A stretch of 64,000 nt of DNA from Palaemon carinicauda (GCF_036898095.1 NC_090763.1:63992206-64056205), one strand, 5' to 3'. Counted from the stretch's first letter, positions 45,532-57,387 are shown. Notes: generated by a model not told the origin, from the letters alone. Numbers and translations: made by a program.

Positions 45532-47040
45532 TTAGGGAATTGTAGTGGTTGAGCCTTCACCCACTACTGCACTCGCTGCTACGAATGGTCCCAGTGTGTA
45601 GCAGTCCTCGTAAAGAGACTGGACATCCTTTAGATAAAATGACGCAAACACTGACTTGCTTCTCCAATAGGTTGCGTCCATTATACTTCGCAGAGATCTA
45701 TTTTGCTTAAAGGCCACGGAAGTTGCGACAGCTCTAACTTCGTGTGTCCTCACCTTAAGCAATGCTTGGTCTTCCTCACTCAGATGTGAATGACCTTCTC
45801 GTATTAACAGTCTGATAAAGTAGGATAAAGCATTCTTTGACATAGGCAAAGATGGTTTCTTAACTGAACACCATAAAGCTTCAGATTGGCCTCGTAAAGG
45901 TTTAGTTCGCTTTAAATAGAACTTAAGAGCTCTCACAGGGCATAAGACTCTTTCTAGTTCATTGCCTACCATATTCGATAAGCTGGGAATATCGAACGAT
46001 TTCGGCCAAGGTCGAGAAGGCAGCTCATTTTTGGCTAGAAAACCAAGTTGTAGCGAACATGTAGCTTTTTCTGACGAAAATTCGATGTTCTTGCTGAAGG
46101 CATGAATCTCACTGACTCTTTTAGCTGTGGCTAAGCATACCAGGAAAAGTGTCTTTAAAGTGAGATCTTTCAGGGAGGCTGATTGTAGCGGCTCAAACCT
46201 GTCTGACATGAGGAATCTTAGTACCACGTCTAAATTCCAACCAGGTATAACCAAACGACGCTCCTTCGTGGTCTCAAAAGACTTAAGGAGGTCCTGAAGA
46301 TCTTTATTGTTGGAAAGATCTAAGCCTCTATGCCGGAAGACCGATGCCAACATGCTTCTGTAGCCCTTGATAGTGGGAGCTGAAAGGGATCGTCCTTTTC
46401 TCAGGTATAAGAGAAAGTCAGCTATTTGAGCTACAGAGGTACTGGTCGAGGATACAGATACTGACTTGCACCAGTTTCGGAAGACTTCCCACTTCGATTG
46501 GTAGACTCTAAGGGTGGATGCTCTCCTTGCTCTAGCAATCGCACTGGCTGCCTCCTTCCAAAAGCCTCTAGCTCTCGAGAGTCTTTCGATAGTCTGAAGG
46601 CAGTCAGACGAAGAGCGTGGAGGCTTTGGTGTATCTTCTTTACGTGTGGCTGACGTAGAAGGTCCACCCTTAGAGGAAGACTTCTGGGAACGTCTACTAG
46701 CCATCGAAGTACCTCGGTGAACCATTCTCTCGCGGGCCATAGGGGAGCAACTAGCGTCAACCTTGTCCCTTCGTGAGAGGCGAACTTCTGCAGTACCTTG
46801 TTGACAATCTTGAACGGTGGGAATGCGTATAGATCTAGATGCGACCAATCTAGGAGAAAGGCATCTATATGTATTGCTGCTGGGTCCGGGACTGGTGAGC
46901 AATATATTGGGAGCCTCTTGGTCATCGAGGTTGCAAAGAGATCTATGGTTGGTTGGCCTCAAGTGGCCCAAAGTCTCTTGCATACATCCTTGTGGAGGGT
47001 CCATTCCGTTGGAATTACTTGCCCTTTCCGACTGAGACAA
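45532..47040 (-). CDS. DIRS-B copy 2 tyrosine recombinase
   Basis: A 502-codon frame whose last ~365 residues match the copy 1 YR almost residue for residue: Arg in AKRVSEIHAF, His-x-x-Arg in HEVRAVATSVAF, and Trp/Tyr in TYWRSKSVFASFYLKD. The catalytic set is complete and there is no stop. The upstream part overlaps the RNase H frame. Upstream of 47205 the frame is interrupted by the inserted AAT repeat and resumes at 47862-48842. Confidence 0.85.
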   Translation of the reverse strand: MSQSERASNSNGMDPPQGCMQETLGHLRPTNHRSLCNLDDQEAPNILLTSPGPSSNTYRCLSPRLVASRSIRIPTVQDCQQGTAEVRLSRRDKVDASCSPMARERMVHRGTSMASRRSQKSSSKGGPSTSATRKEDTPKPPRSSSDCLQTIERLSRARGFWKEAASAIARARRASTLRVYQSKWEVFRNWCKSVSVSSTSTSVAQIADFLLYLRKGRSLSAPTIKGYRSMLASVFRHRGLDLSNNKDLQDLLKSFETTKERRLVIPGWNLDVVLRFLMSDRFEPLQSASLKDLTLKTLFLVCLATAKRVSEIHAFSKNIEFSSEKATCSLQLGFLAKNELPSRPWPKSFDIPSLSNMVGNELERVLCPVRALKFYLKRTKPLRGQSEALWCSVKKPSLPMSKNALSYFIRLLIREGHSHLSEEDQALLKVRTHEVRAVATSVAFKQNRSLRSIMDATYWRSKSVFASFYLKDVQSLYEDCYTLGPFVAASAVVGEGSTTTIP

Positions 47041-49336
47041 TCTGCCATGACATTCAAGTTGTCTTGGATGAACCTCGTTACTAGTGATATGTTTTGACCT
47101 TTTGACCAGATGAGCAGGTCCCTTGCGATCTCGTACAACGTCAGTGAGTGGGTCCCTCCTTGCTTGGAGATGTACGCCAAGGCAGTGGTGTTGTCCGAGT
47201 TCACTTATTATTATTATTATTATTATTATTTGCTAAGCTACAACCCTAGCTGGAAAAGCAAAATGCTATAAGCCCAGGGGCCCCAACAGGGAAAATAGCC
47301 CAGTAAGGAAAGGAAAGAAGGAAAAATAAAATATTTTAAGAAGAGTAACATTAAAATAAATATTTCCTATATAAACTATGAAAACTTTAACAAAACAAGA
47401 GGAAGAGAAATTAAATAGAATAGTGTGCCTGATTGTACCCTCAAGCAAGAGAACTCTAACCCAAGACAGTGGAAGACCATGGTACAGAGGCTATGGCACT
47501 ACCCAAGACTAGAGAACAATGGTTTGATTTTGGAGTGTCCTTCTCCTAGAAGAGCTGCTTACCATAGCTAAAGAGTCTCTTCTACCCTTACTAAGAGGAA
47601 AGTAGCCACAGAACAAATACAGTGCAGTAGTTAACCCCTTGAGCGAAGAAGAATTGTTTAGTAACCTCAGTGTTGTCAGGTGTGTGAGGACAGAGGAGAA
47701 TCTGTTAAGAATAGGCCAGACTATTCGGCGTATGTGTAGGCAAAGAGAAAGAACCGTAACCAAAGAGAAGGATCCAACGTAGTACTGTCTGGCCAGTCAA
47801 AGGACCCCATAACTCTCTGGCGGTAGTATTTCAACGGGCGGCTGGTGCCTTGGCCAACCTACTACCTACCACCACTTTGCCTCGAAGGAGAGACCTGAAG
47901 CTTTTCAAGGCCAGATGTACTGCCAGCAGCTCCTTGCAGTTGATATGCATGATCCTTTGACTCGAGTTCCACAGTCCTGAACATTCCCGACCGTCTAATG
48001 TCGCGCCCCAGCCTACGTCCGATGCGTCCGAGAAGAGAACGTGGTTGGGAGTCTGAACAGCCAGGGGAAGACCCTCTCTTAGGTTGATACTGTCCTTCCA
48101 CCAAGTCAGGCAAGACTTCATCTTTTCGGAAATGGGGATCGAGACCGCTTCTAGCGTCTTGTCCTTTTTCCAGTGAAAAGCTAGATGGTATTGAAGAGGA
48201 CGGAGGTGTAGTCTTCCTAATGACACAAATTGTTCCAGGGATGATAGCGTCCCTACCAGACTCATCCACTGCCTGACTGAGCAGTGTTCCTTCTTCAGCA
48301 TGTTCTGGATGCATAACTGGGCTTGGCTTATTCTGGGGGCCGACGGAAAAGCCCGAAAAGCTAGACTGTGAATCTCCATCCCTAAATACACAATAGTTTG
48401 GGATGGGACCAGTTGTGACTTTTCCATGTTGACAAGGAGACCCAATTCCTTGGTCAGATCTAGAGTCCACTTTAGATCCTTCAGACAGCGACGACTGGAA
48501 GAGGCTCTGAGAAGCCAGTCGTCCAAATAGAGGGAGGCTCGGATGTCCGATAAATGGAGGAATTTGGCTACATTCCTCATCAGCCTCGTAAACACAAGAG
48601 GAGCTGTGCTTAGGCCAAAGCACAGGGCTTGAAACTGGTAGACAACCTTTTCGAAAACGAATCTCAGAAAAGGTTGGGAGTCCGGGTGGATGGGGACGTG
48701 GAAGTAGGCGTCCCTTAGGTCTAATGAGACCATCCAGTCTTCCCTTCTGACCGCTGCTAAGACTGACTTTGTGGTCTCCATGGAGAACGTCTGCTTTGTG
48801 ACAAAGACATTCAGAGCACTGACGTCTAGCACCGGCCTCCACCCTCCTGTCTCCTTTGACACCAAGAAGAGGCGGTTGTAGAATCCCGGAGATTGAAGGT
48901 CCGAGACTTTGACCACCGCTCCCTTCTCTAGTAAAAGAGACACTTCCCGTTTCAAGGCTCGTCTCTTGTCTTCCTCTCTGTACCTGGGAGAGAGATCGAT
49001 GGGAGACGTTGCTAGCGGGGGTTTCCGTACAAAAGGGATCTTGTACCCCTCTCTGAGCAACTTCACAGATTGTGCATCTGCGCCTCTCTTCTCCCAGGTC
49101 TGCCAGAAGTTCTTGAGTCTGGCTCCCACTGCTGTCTGAAGATGCGGGCAGTCAGACTCTGCCCTTATAGGACTTGGATCCTTTCTTCTTTCCTCGTTTC
49201 CTTTCGGCACGAGCACCTCCTCTGCTGGAGGCTCTGCCACGAAAGGGCGGAATAAAACGGGACGCTGGAGTGTCCATCCTTGGTCTAGCTGACAAGGTAG
49301 GCAAAGGGGGAGCTTTGCGAGCGGAGGACGCAACAA
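46431..49336 (-). pseudogene. DIRS-B copy 2 RT/RNase H, split by insertion and one stop
   Basis: Frame +1 to Gag. 49336-47869 carries the complete RT including LDLRDAYFHV and YLDDW, and the start of RNase H (LFSDASDVGWGA). A 662-bp repeat (47206-47867) interrupts RNase H. It resumes at 47204 (NSDNTTALAYI) and meets an in-frame TGA at 46959-46961 where copy 1 has Trp, then continues to 46431 with IDLFATSMTKRLP. The 5' limit 49336 is a TTG, so no own start is evident. The insertion makes the copy non-autonomous. Confidence 0.85.
47206..47867 (-). mobile_element. (AAT)n-tailed repeat, copy 4, nested in DIRS-B RNase H
   Basis: The longest copy of the family: an AAT/TTA tail at 47206-47230 and the 5' end near CCAACCTACTACCTA at 47865. 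Comparison with uninterrupted copy 1 (around 19462) gives the empty site, GTTTACTTCCACCACTTTGC, so the insertion point is placed to within a few bases. No convincing target-site duplication is seen. The insertion is younger than DIRS-B copy 2. Confidence 0.9.
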
Positions 49337-51596
49337 GATCGTGAGTGTCCTTCTGCACCAACGAAGCGGCTATTTCCTTAATCAGGGCTTCTGGAAAAAG
49401 GCACTTGGAAAGAGGAGCTAAGAGAAGCTCAGATCTCTGGCACCGTGTAACTCCAGCTGAAAGGAAAGAGCAGAGATTTTCACGCTTTTTAAGGACTCCG
49501 GACACAAATGATGCAGCAAGCTCATTAGACCCATCACGTACGGCCTTGTCCATGCAGGACATAATGAGCAAGGAAGTCTCTTTCTCTGTCGGAGAGATCT
49601 TTCTGCTTAGGGCTCCTAGACACCAGTCTAAGAAGTTAAAAACTTCGAAGGCCCTAAAGATACCTTTCAAAAGGTGGTCCAGGTCCGAAGATGACCAACA
49701 TATCTTTGAGCGTCTCATGGCAAGGCGGCGGGGAGAGTCTACAAGACTTGAGAAGTCGCCCTGGGCAGAGGCAGGAACTCCCAAGCCGAGAACTTCTCCC
49801 GTGGCATACCAGACGCTCGATCTAGAAGAGAGTCTAGCAGGGGGAAACGCAAAGGCTGTCTTCCCTAAACTCTTCTTGGACTGCAACCATTCTCCTATCA
49901 CCCGCAAAGCTCTCTTGGACGAGCGTGCGAGGACGAGTCTAGTAAAGGCAGGAGTGGTAGACGGCATGCCTAACACAAACTCTGAAGGCGGAGAACGATG
50001 AGCCACAGAAACAAACTGGTCCGGAAACAGCTCTTTGAAAATGGCCAAAACTTTTCTAAAGTCCAAAGAGGGTTGAGTAGACTTAGGCTCGTCCAAATCT
50101 GATTGTGGTTCATCTATGTGTGCAGCAACATCATCATCAGAAAGTTCCTCATCCGACAACTGATGAGGAAACGGCAACGGAGTGGGTAACGGCTGGTTCG
50201 CTGAGTCCGGTCGCACTGGTGCATGCGTGACTGAGCCGGACGCAACGTCATGGAACTGCTGCCCAGTCTGTGAGCTGGCAACAACCATGGCAGCGCGGGG
50301 ACGCACAGCGTCTACTCCAGACTGTCTGGACTGATGTGGGTGCGCAGTGGAAACCACACTGGGTTGCGGAGGTTGACGCACCGCGTCAAAACAAAGCAAC
50401 TCTGACGGTTGTTGAACCTCCAGAACGTCAACGGCAACCTCCGTGCGTCGCTTAACGTCAACATGCGGCTGGCAGATCACACTGGAACGCATGGGTGGAG
50501 GAACTCTCTCAACTGGTGTGCGTGAGAAGGTTACCTCAGCGTCCACAGGACGCACAACCGATCGTGTGGAGGGTTGTAGGCTAGGTACTGCACTAGCTGG
50601 TGCGGCAGCAACCTTCTCCGCACGAAAGTCCTGCATCAGAGACGTAAGTTTAGACTGCATGTCTTGCAGTAGAGACCACTTAGGGTCTACGGGAGCAGGT
50701 GCGGCGACAGACGGTGTTACTGTCTGAAGCGGTACCGCTTTGCCTCTCTTAGGCGGTGAGCAGTCATCGGATGACGGCAGCGAGTCCGAACTGACCCAGT
50801 GGCTACAACCGGGCCGTTGGACTTGTGCTGAAGGGACCGACTTACGTTTTAACGGTTGCGAGACCTTGGTCCAAAGTTTCTTGCGAGAAACACCTTCAGA
50901 AGACGAGGTATAAATGGGCTCTCTCGTCTTAGTTAGGTAGGAGTGATCTTGGGTAGATACGCCCGATACCACGGAGGGAACGTCTGTTCGCTGATTAAAG
51001 CCTCTCGAACCCATGCGTCGTACGACATTGCTTCTCCCCTGGACTTAGGAGCTTGCAAGAGGTCCCGGACTAGGAGGACGACAGGCACGAACAGACGAAC
51101 CCTCAAGCGCAACACTATCCACAACACTATCACTCGGCACTTTAGCACTTCCCACTGCACTTTGGCACTTAAGCTCCTTCACATCCGCCATGAGCTGATT
51201 ACGGTCACTAGCAAGGGACTCAACTCTCTCACCCAGAGCCTGGATGGCACGCATCATATCAGCCATCGATGGTTCCTGAGTGCCAGGAGGGGGGTTAGGA
51301 GCAACCACTACAGGGGAAGGAATAGGTTGTGGGGCATGAGGAGAGGATATATCAATAGAACGAGAAGAACTTCTCCTAACTCTATCTCTCTCTAGCCTAC
51401 GTGTATACTTTTGAAATTCGATAAAATCGAATTCCGAAAGGCCAACGCACTCCTCACACCGATCTTCCAATTGACAGGTTTTATCCCGACAATTGGAACA
51501 AACAGTGTGAGGGTCGATAGAAGCCTTCGGAAGACGCCTTGAACAGTCCCTAGCATTGCACTTCCTAAATTTGGGGACTTGTGAAGGGTCAGCCAT
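49152..51596 (-). pseudogene. DIRS-B copy 2 Gag, one nonsense codon
   Basis: Starts at ATG 51596 (MADPSQVPKF) in the same AAAATGG context as copy 1. The same N-terminal seven-Cys cluster, charged segment, coiled region, Pro/Val linker and conserved C-terminal half (FRKVLAIFKELFPDQF, PFRGRASSRGG) are present. An in-frame TAA at 51045-51047 stands where copy 1 has CAA; downstream the frame is open for 620 codons from ATG 51014. Its stop site differs from that of copy 1, so the two copies decayed independently. Confidence 0.85.
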
Positions 51597-51937
51597 TTTG
51601 AATTGGTCAAGGGAAATTCCAAAAAACTATCAAAAAGTCATCAACAAAGAATCCGTTATCAAAAAGAGTTCAAGGATTTGTGTGAAGAGAAACCCTGCAC
51701 AGCGAAAGCTCAAAACTAGAATATAGTACTTCACCAATTAGATGTGAAAAACTCCAGTTTAGCAACAGCGAGTAAAGTACGTCTTGTCGACACCTCGACA
51801 GAGAGAAAATTGAGTCTTTGTTTACATTGAGAACTGGGTATCTGGTCGACAGATGGCGCTGTTGGGCACACCCGCAACCTGTGTAGCGATCGCTGGCAAG
51901 TTTTTACCGTAGAGTTGTCTGTCGAGCAACAGAGTTG

Positions 51938-51968
51938 CAGCTATATAATCACCGGCTAAGTTAAATAT
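51938..51968 (-). repeat. Right inverted terminus of DIRS-B copy 2
   Basis: CAGCTATATAATCACCGGCT and onward to 51968; exact partner of 45099-45129. The inner ~150 bp to about 51795 matches the long terminus of copy 1 with more mismatches. Confidence 0.85.
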
Positions 51969-51969
51969 T

Positions 51970-52240
51970 GAAAATTGAACTTTGCAAGTAACAATCTACA
52001 GTACTGTTTACAGCTCTCCATTCTGTTATTGCCTTTTCTGCTTTTGGTGTCATCATTATTCCTATCTCTTCTTCCTGAATAGATATATATATTACCTAGG
52101 TCTAAGATTTCTTTACCAATCCCCTTACATGCTTTAGTTAGGGCCAAAATATCCAAACAATTTTAATGAATTCATTCTCCACTTGCTCTAACTTACCAAT
52201 CTGATTCATGGTTCTAATATTCCAATTACCAATTTCCATT
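51970..52240 (-). pseudogene. LINE endonuclease N-terminal fragment
   Basis: The minus strand reads MEIGNWNIRTMNQIGKLEQV and, after a shift, MDILALTKACKGIGKEILDL then YIYSGRRDRNNDD. This is the start of the apurinic-type endonuclease of non-LTR elements (WNVRT, then D-I-x-A-L-T-E/K). It stops at the right terminus of DIRS-B copy 2. The same LINE probably resumes at 43590 and below. Confidence 0.65.
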
Positions 52241-53450
52241 GCAGACTTTATTTGTACAAAATAACTGTTTGATAATTTTAAAAGCTTTCAAAGCTAGAAA
52301 TTTTTAAATAACTACTGTATTAATGGTGCAATATTTTCTATTATGCAAACTACTGACCATATTAAAGTCTGTTTTGATGTAAAAACAGAAGCATTATTAG
52401 GCAAAACGAACTATTTCCATTAGATATTACAAAAAAATTCTCCCTCAGAGGAAGATTTGGAGACATCCGTTTATAAGCTCTAAATTCTGACTGCCATGGT
52501 TTCAGCACGTTACAAATACTCAAAAGTTCATAGCAGCGTTCAGATGTTCCCAAGCAATTAAGATAAAAGATTTTCGACTGGCTAACCCTTGCAACTTCAG
52601 CATCAGTGCCTACATCTTCTGTGAAATATATCTAAAGAAAGTTGTTTGGTCTTGTTGATTTGGAACTTATTTTAACTTATGTTCTTTCCATATGGTAAGG
52701 GGTGTGCACTCTGGTTTCTAGAGTTAGCATAGCACACTTTCAAAAATTGTTAGGTGGAAATTCTAAGCTCCTTGTTCTCTGAGACCTTCTCTCTCTTCCT
52801 TGGTTAGGCAAAATTTCAACATAATGGACAGTTATCCTATAGAGAATACTGTACTGTATAGCATGGTAGTACAGTACCTTGGTACTCTCTTACAAGAATA
52901 CAATGTATACAGGTCTTAATTAGCGATTGTCTTTGGTTAGTTAAGACAGACAAAACTAGAAATAAAATATTCTAATAAAAATGATATATAAACAGCCCCT
53001 AAATAATTATTAATGCACACAATTTTTTATATAAAAAAAACAGTTATAGTTTTTGAGCAAAATATTACACTAGCTATCGTAAATTTTGTACTCTTTACAA
53101 CTTGACACAGTGACAGGGACTATACGAAAAATCAACCCTAAATCCTGCTAAACTTCAACAACTGAAAAAGGATAAAGAGGGCGAGCAGAATCTTAGTTTT
53201 TCAAAAAATCATCAGCACTGTACTGCAGTACATCTTAACTATCACTCAACTACATTACCAGTTAATATTTTCAACAGCTGAGCACTTGCCTACCTTTTGG
53301 ATTAAGTATAATTAAGAGATTTTTTATATACTGTATTAAATTAAGCATAAAATGATTCCTATTTGTCAATACAAAAAAGTACAAAACAAGTTTTAAGTGG
53401 ATATGGAACATAATTCGAAAGTATTAAAAAAATAGTTTCCTTTCACGTAC
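52241..53450 (-). other. Intron E-F, right part, no gene seen
   Basis: AT-rich intronic sequence rich in TACTGTA-like motifs; no coding block or clear repeat. Confidence 0.5.
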
Positions 53451-53685
53451 CTCACCCTTTCGGTCTTCTGAGAGAAAATAATTAGCTACATGGTCCGGGA
53501 GAATATTTTTAAGGAGTTGCGTATTATATTGCCTACATTCACTCATATCGGTGAGTTCTCGAAGTGCTTGTTGCTTCCAAACAAAGTCCAAGCGGGATGT
53601 AATTTCCACAAGGCGTCCATGGTAGGAGACCATGAAGAAGAAAAGCACAAGAAGGACCAGCATCTTTGCAGTCAAAGAAACTCCG
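53451..53685 (-). CDS. Adenylyl cyclase exon E (TM12 and C2 lead-in)
   Basis: Acceptor TTTTTGACAG, donor GAG|GTACGT, phases 2 in and 0 out. It encodes the last membrane helix (KMLVLLVLFFFMVSYHG), then RLDFVWKQQALRELTDM and LLKNILPDHVANYFL, the signalling-helix segment that precedes C2 in all mammalian-type membrane cyclases. Cytoplasmic after the helix. Confidence 0.92.
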
Positions 53686-54194
53686 CTGTCAAAAATAAAA
53701 TTATTTATTTGTAAAAGAAAAATAAATGATTTATTTGCACTTCATACTAACAAATTTTAACTCAATAAAAGTACCGCTACATTAAATAGAAAGCATCATA
53801 AAGTAGTAATATAAACAGAATCAAAAGAATCAATTATAACTGCAAAAGGCCAAAACCTATTTTCATAATTGATTAATTAATTAAACTTTAAAATTCTGTT
53901 TTAGCTACTTCTATATGCAGTGGGAACCGATTAACATTAAATTCAGGTTTAAAAATAGCAATATACTATCCAATGATTCATACATTGTAATAAATAAACT
54001 CAGATCATTATTCATGGAAAGTGAATAACTAGTACTGTACTCCTAAACTAAATTAACCAAACTAAGTTTCAAAGATGTTTTGAGGGCAAACAGATTCAAA
54101 GTCTACTTAAAGTATTCATTACTGAAATGTAAATTTGCCATCATATAATGATGCTCAATGGGAAAAAATATGATAAAAATACCAACAAACTTAC

Positions 54195-55111
54195 TGGTAA
54201 GACTCGCAGAAAATTTTGTCATACTCTATGATAAGTATAGTATAACAGGTTACCATAAAAACTAAGACCACAGTCTTAGCTAAGTAATTAAGTTTCAGGA
54301 AGGAAGCGAGAGCCACCATACAAAGCACCCAGGTGTAGACCCAGTATTGTGGGTACACACAAAACATTACTGTTTCCACCTCACTCGCACCTTCGCTCTT
54401 TTCTCTCCAGCTCTCACTTTTGGAAACATTCATTTTACCCGTTGGTACGGTATGGCTAATCATGGCTGGAACTTTATGCCTATCATTTACACTGATATCA
54501 AACATATTCCCCTCTTCGTGGCGACGATTTCTAGTATTTATTATGCCACTAGTTCTTCCAAAATCAAGCATATTAGCTTTAAGCAATTCTGTTTTAGCAC
54601 CCAATAATGTACTTTTCTTGTCCTTAAGACCAAGACTCAATACCGGCCATAAACGAGAGTTTTGGCGAGCTTCTCTGAAGTCAATGCCATTTCTTTTGAT
54701 ACGGCTGGAAATCGAACTTTTCAGCAGTTCTTTCGAATTCACTGCAGGATTGGTCTCAACACCACCAACACTACGACTCGTAAACGAATCCAAATCACCA
54801 GAATTGGTGTAAGCACTTTCACTACCTACAATCATTGTGCGATGATAATCCTCATCTATATATCCTTGGTCCTTTTGTGTCACGTTCTTAGTATTTGAGC
54901 TATCCCACACTGGTAAAGACGTTAGACCACTTCCCCCAGCAGAAGAGGCCTTAAGTAGACTTGCTTGTGTGTGATGACTGCTGGTGAGATATAGACTTGA
55001 GGGCATCCTACTTCCTCTGACCTGATTGTGCTCAGTGAACACTGTCTCATGCGCCTTTGTCGTATTAGAACAGATATCACTAACACTCAGACAATTCTCT
55101 TCGACCAAGAT
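54195..55111 (-). CDS. Adenylyl cyclase exon D (expanded extracellular loop, TM10-TM11)
   Basis: Acceptor ATTATTTTCAG, donor CCA|GTAAGT, phases 0 in and 2 out; 305 codons, by far the largest exon. The first ~255 residues form the extracellular loop between TM9 and TM10. It is hydrophilic and Ser/Thr-rich, with three N-glycosylation sequons (NTT, NVT, NVS) and Cys near its start (ENCLSVSDIC). The loop of other membrane cyclases is typically several-fold shorter. It ends in YPQYWVYTWVLCMVALASFL (TM10) and AKTVVLVFMVTCYTILI (TM11). The open frame continues upstream of the acceptor, but that part is unlike cyclase. Retention of an internal intron-like segment is an alternative, but no stop or GT/AG pair with obvious need was seen. 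Confidence 0.85.
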
Positions 55112-56039
55112 CTGAAAATAATTACATTTGAAGTACTGTACAGTAAAGTATAATAACACTAATCTATTACGGTAAAGTCCCAATCCCGCCCACTATAATT
55201 GGACAAATTGAAAAAATTTGGGATTAAGCCAGACTTATAGATAGCTTATCAAAAAATACTCATACATTTTACAGCTTTTGCGTGCTTATACAAGAATTCA
55301 ATAGTTAACAGCATACATAGAATGTTGAAGCTTTCCATAGATTTGCAGTACAGTACATGCAATCTTATGATAACTAAAGGATTATGGGATTAAGGCATTA
55401 TCATGAAATATTGAAGTTAGTGAAGTCTCATACAAATACCGCACAGCAGTTGTACAAGTGTCCGATTCATCTGCCGAAAGGGGAGAGTCTTGTTACCTCT
55501 CCTATATTTTATAATTTATTAAAAAAATACTGCAACAAGGTTTAAAAAATAATAAGACTGAAATCAAGCAAAAACTCAGATAATTCATCTATGTTACTGG
55601 ATTGAATGAAAGAATATGAGCCCTATGGGCAGGCACTGAGGCCAAGGAGGCCATTTATCGCAAATGTGTAACGGAGGAAAAAAACAGGAGGAAAAATAGT
55701 GCCTACAGTGCACCACGTGAGGTAAACATATATTTGATTCTCCTCCATTATTAACTCTATACCTCTTAATAATTTAATCAAATAATCTGCAAGAGTTGTA
55801 GCATTCAAAATGACCCAATCCATTTAAAAAAAAAAAAAAAAATGAGGCATTCCCTATAGTAAGGGTTTATCACTCGATTGCAAATATGGGGTTTATGATT
55901 ATAATTACATGAACAACGTTATATAGACTGAAAAGTCAATAGATTGAGTTTTAAAATGCAAAAAGAGATTTATGATATTTCAGAAAAATTAGTTATTGAT
56001 GTTTGAATATTGTCCATTTCCAAACGTGATTATTCCTCC

Positions 56040-56078
<39 letters not shown>

Positions 56079-57185
56079 ATGCAATAAACCTTGAAGTGTT
56101 ATTTCATATTAGATTATAAAATGCCTGAGGCTCTAATATGTGTAAAGCTATAAATGGAATCCAAATCACCAAAATCTCCTCGCACCTTTATAATTTTGTA
56201 TAATTTTGTTTATTTTTCAAATCACGGCAACTTTAAATGTCCTTTTAAAAATTTCTTTTCTTTCTCACCTACAAATCCTTTTGAGTTTTGCATTAATTTA
56301 ACATAAATTTCTTGTATTAAGAGGAAAGATTATACTGTATAATCAGAGTTCACATACTTGAAGGTTACAAATTTTACTCAATGATGCACACCTTAATAAG
56401 GTGAGAATACAAAACATAACTTTACCTAGATATTAAAGCTTTTTATTTTCCTAAATTTTGGCCGTGCACAGATCAAGATAAAAAAACTAATTTTATCAAA
56501 TGATGTATTTTTTGCCAATTACTTTTTAGCTATGAGCCTACATAGCTTTTCAAGATTAAATTCTGACTTCTATTTTCAAAAATCAAGAATATATCCTTAG
56601 AACTATCTCCAATATCATGGATAATAAACAGGATTCATAACCTGCTGTACAATATCCAGTAAATTAAAATATGACCAGTAACTTTGAAATATAGATACAA
56701 TAAATTAAATTTTTTTTTTAACTCCATAGAATATTTACAAGCATTTGATTCTCGATTTATTCCGTCTAACCCACATCTAAATTAAATAACTTTACATTAG
56801 TAAACTAGAAAAGCACTCACAGCGCAGACCTTCACCATGGTAGCTTATTTCTTGAAACCAGCTTGCCTTTCCCTGGAATCAATTTAGACCATAGGCGTAT
56901 TTGAAGTGTGTGTGACAAACATGTACGAATTGGGGTTAAGGTTAGGGTTGATTTAGTCGACCTGTTGCTCGACCTTGGCCTATGACCTAGGACTTTCAAA
57001 ATTGAATCACTTCCACGTCTCACCATAACAATTAATCCCTGAAAGTTTCACTATTCTATTAGTAAAATTGTGTCTAGGAAGTTGTTCACAAACAAAGAAA
57101 CAAACAGGGGCGAAAACATAACCTCCTCCAAACTTCGTTGGCGGAGATAAAAAAAAAAAAAAAAAGTTTCCATACATTATCTTAC
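55112..57185 (-). other. Intron C-D, no gene seen
   Basis: AT-rich intron with a T run at 56045-56073 and an A run at 55826-55843. Short frames carry no motif. Confidence 0.55.
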
Positions 57186-57387
57186 CAGCGTCAGTATGGA
57201 TGGAATTGATATGACGGCAATAAGAGAGCAGATGAAGACCTTCCTGCCCAACGTTGCCCTTGCCAGGCGAGTTGACAGCCGTCTGAGACAGGAGGGCAAG
57301 GAGGGGTACTCTTCAGCCATCACTAGCAATAGACCACCTCCCAAAACGACAGTTGACGGTACAAACGTTTCTGTCAGAACTGTTGCG
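57186..57387 (-). CDS. Adenylyl cyclase exon C (TM8-TM9)
   Basis: Acceptor ATCTTCTTTTCAG, donor CTG|GTAAGA, phases 2 in and 0 out. It encodes TM8 (FVPSTVVLGGGLLLVM), the cytoplasmic AEEYPSLPSCLRRLSTRL segment that corresponds to the family's EEF-x-x-LP motif, and TM9 (KVFICSLIAVISIPSILTL). It is missed as an ORF because it is short and lies opposite a longer plus-strand frame. Confidence 0.88.

Larger units (their letters stand above)
45050..51968 (-). mobile_element. DIRS-like retrotransposon, DIRS-B copy 2 (in intron E-F)
   Basis: Same family as the 17-23.5 kb element, same orientation, about 6.9 kb including a 660-bp nested repeat. A perfect 31-bp inverted pair (45099-45129 and 51938-51968, ATATTTAACTTAGCCGGTGA outward) is present, but the longer left terminus seen in copy 1 is missing or diverged. 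It appears to have inserted into a LINE, whose endonuclease 5' part lies immediately to the right (51970-52240). Confidence 0.9.
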
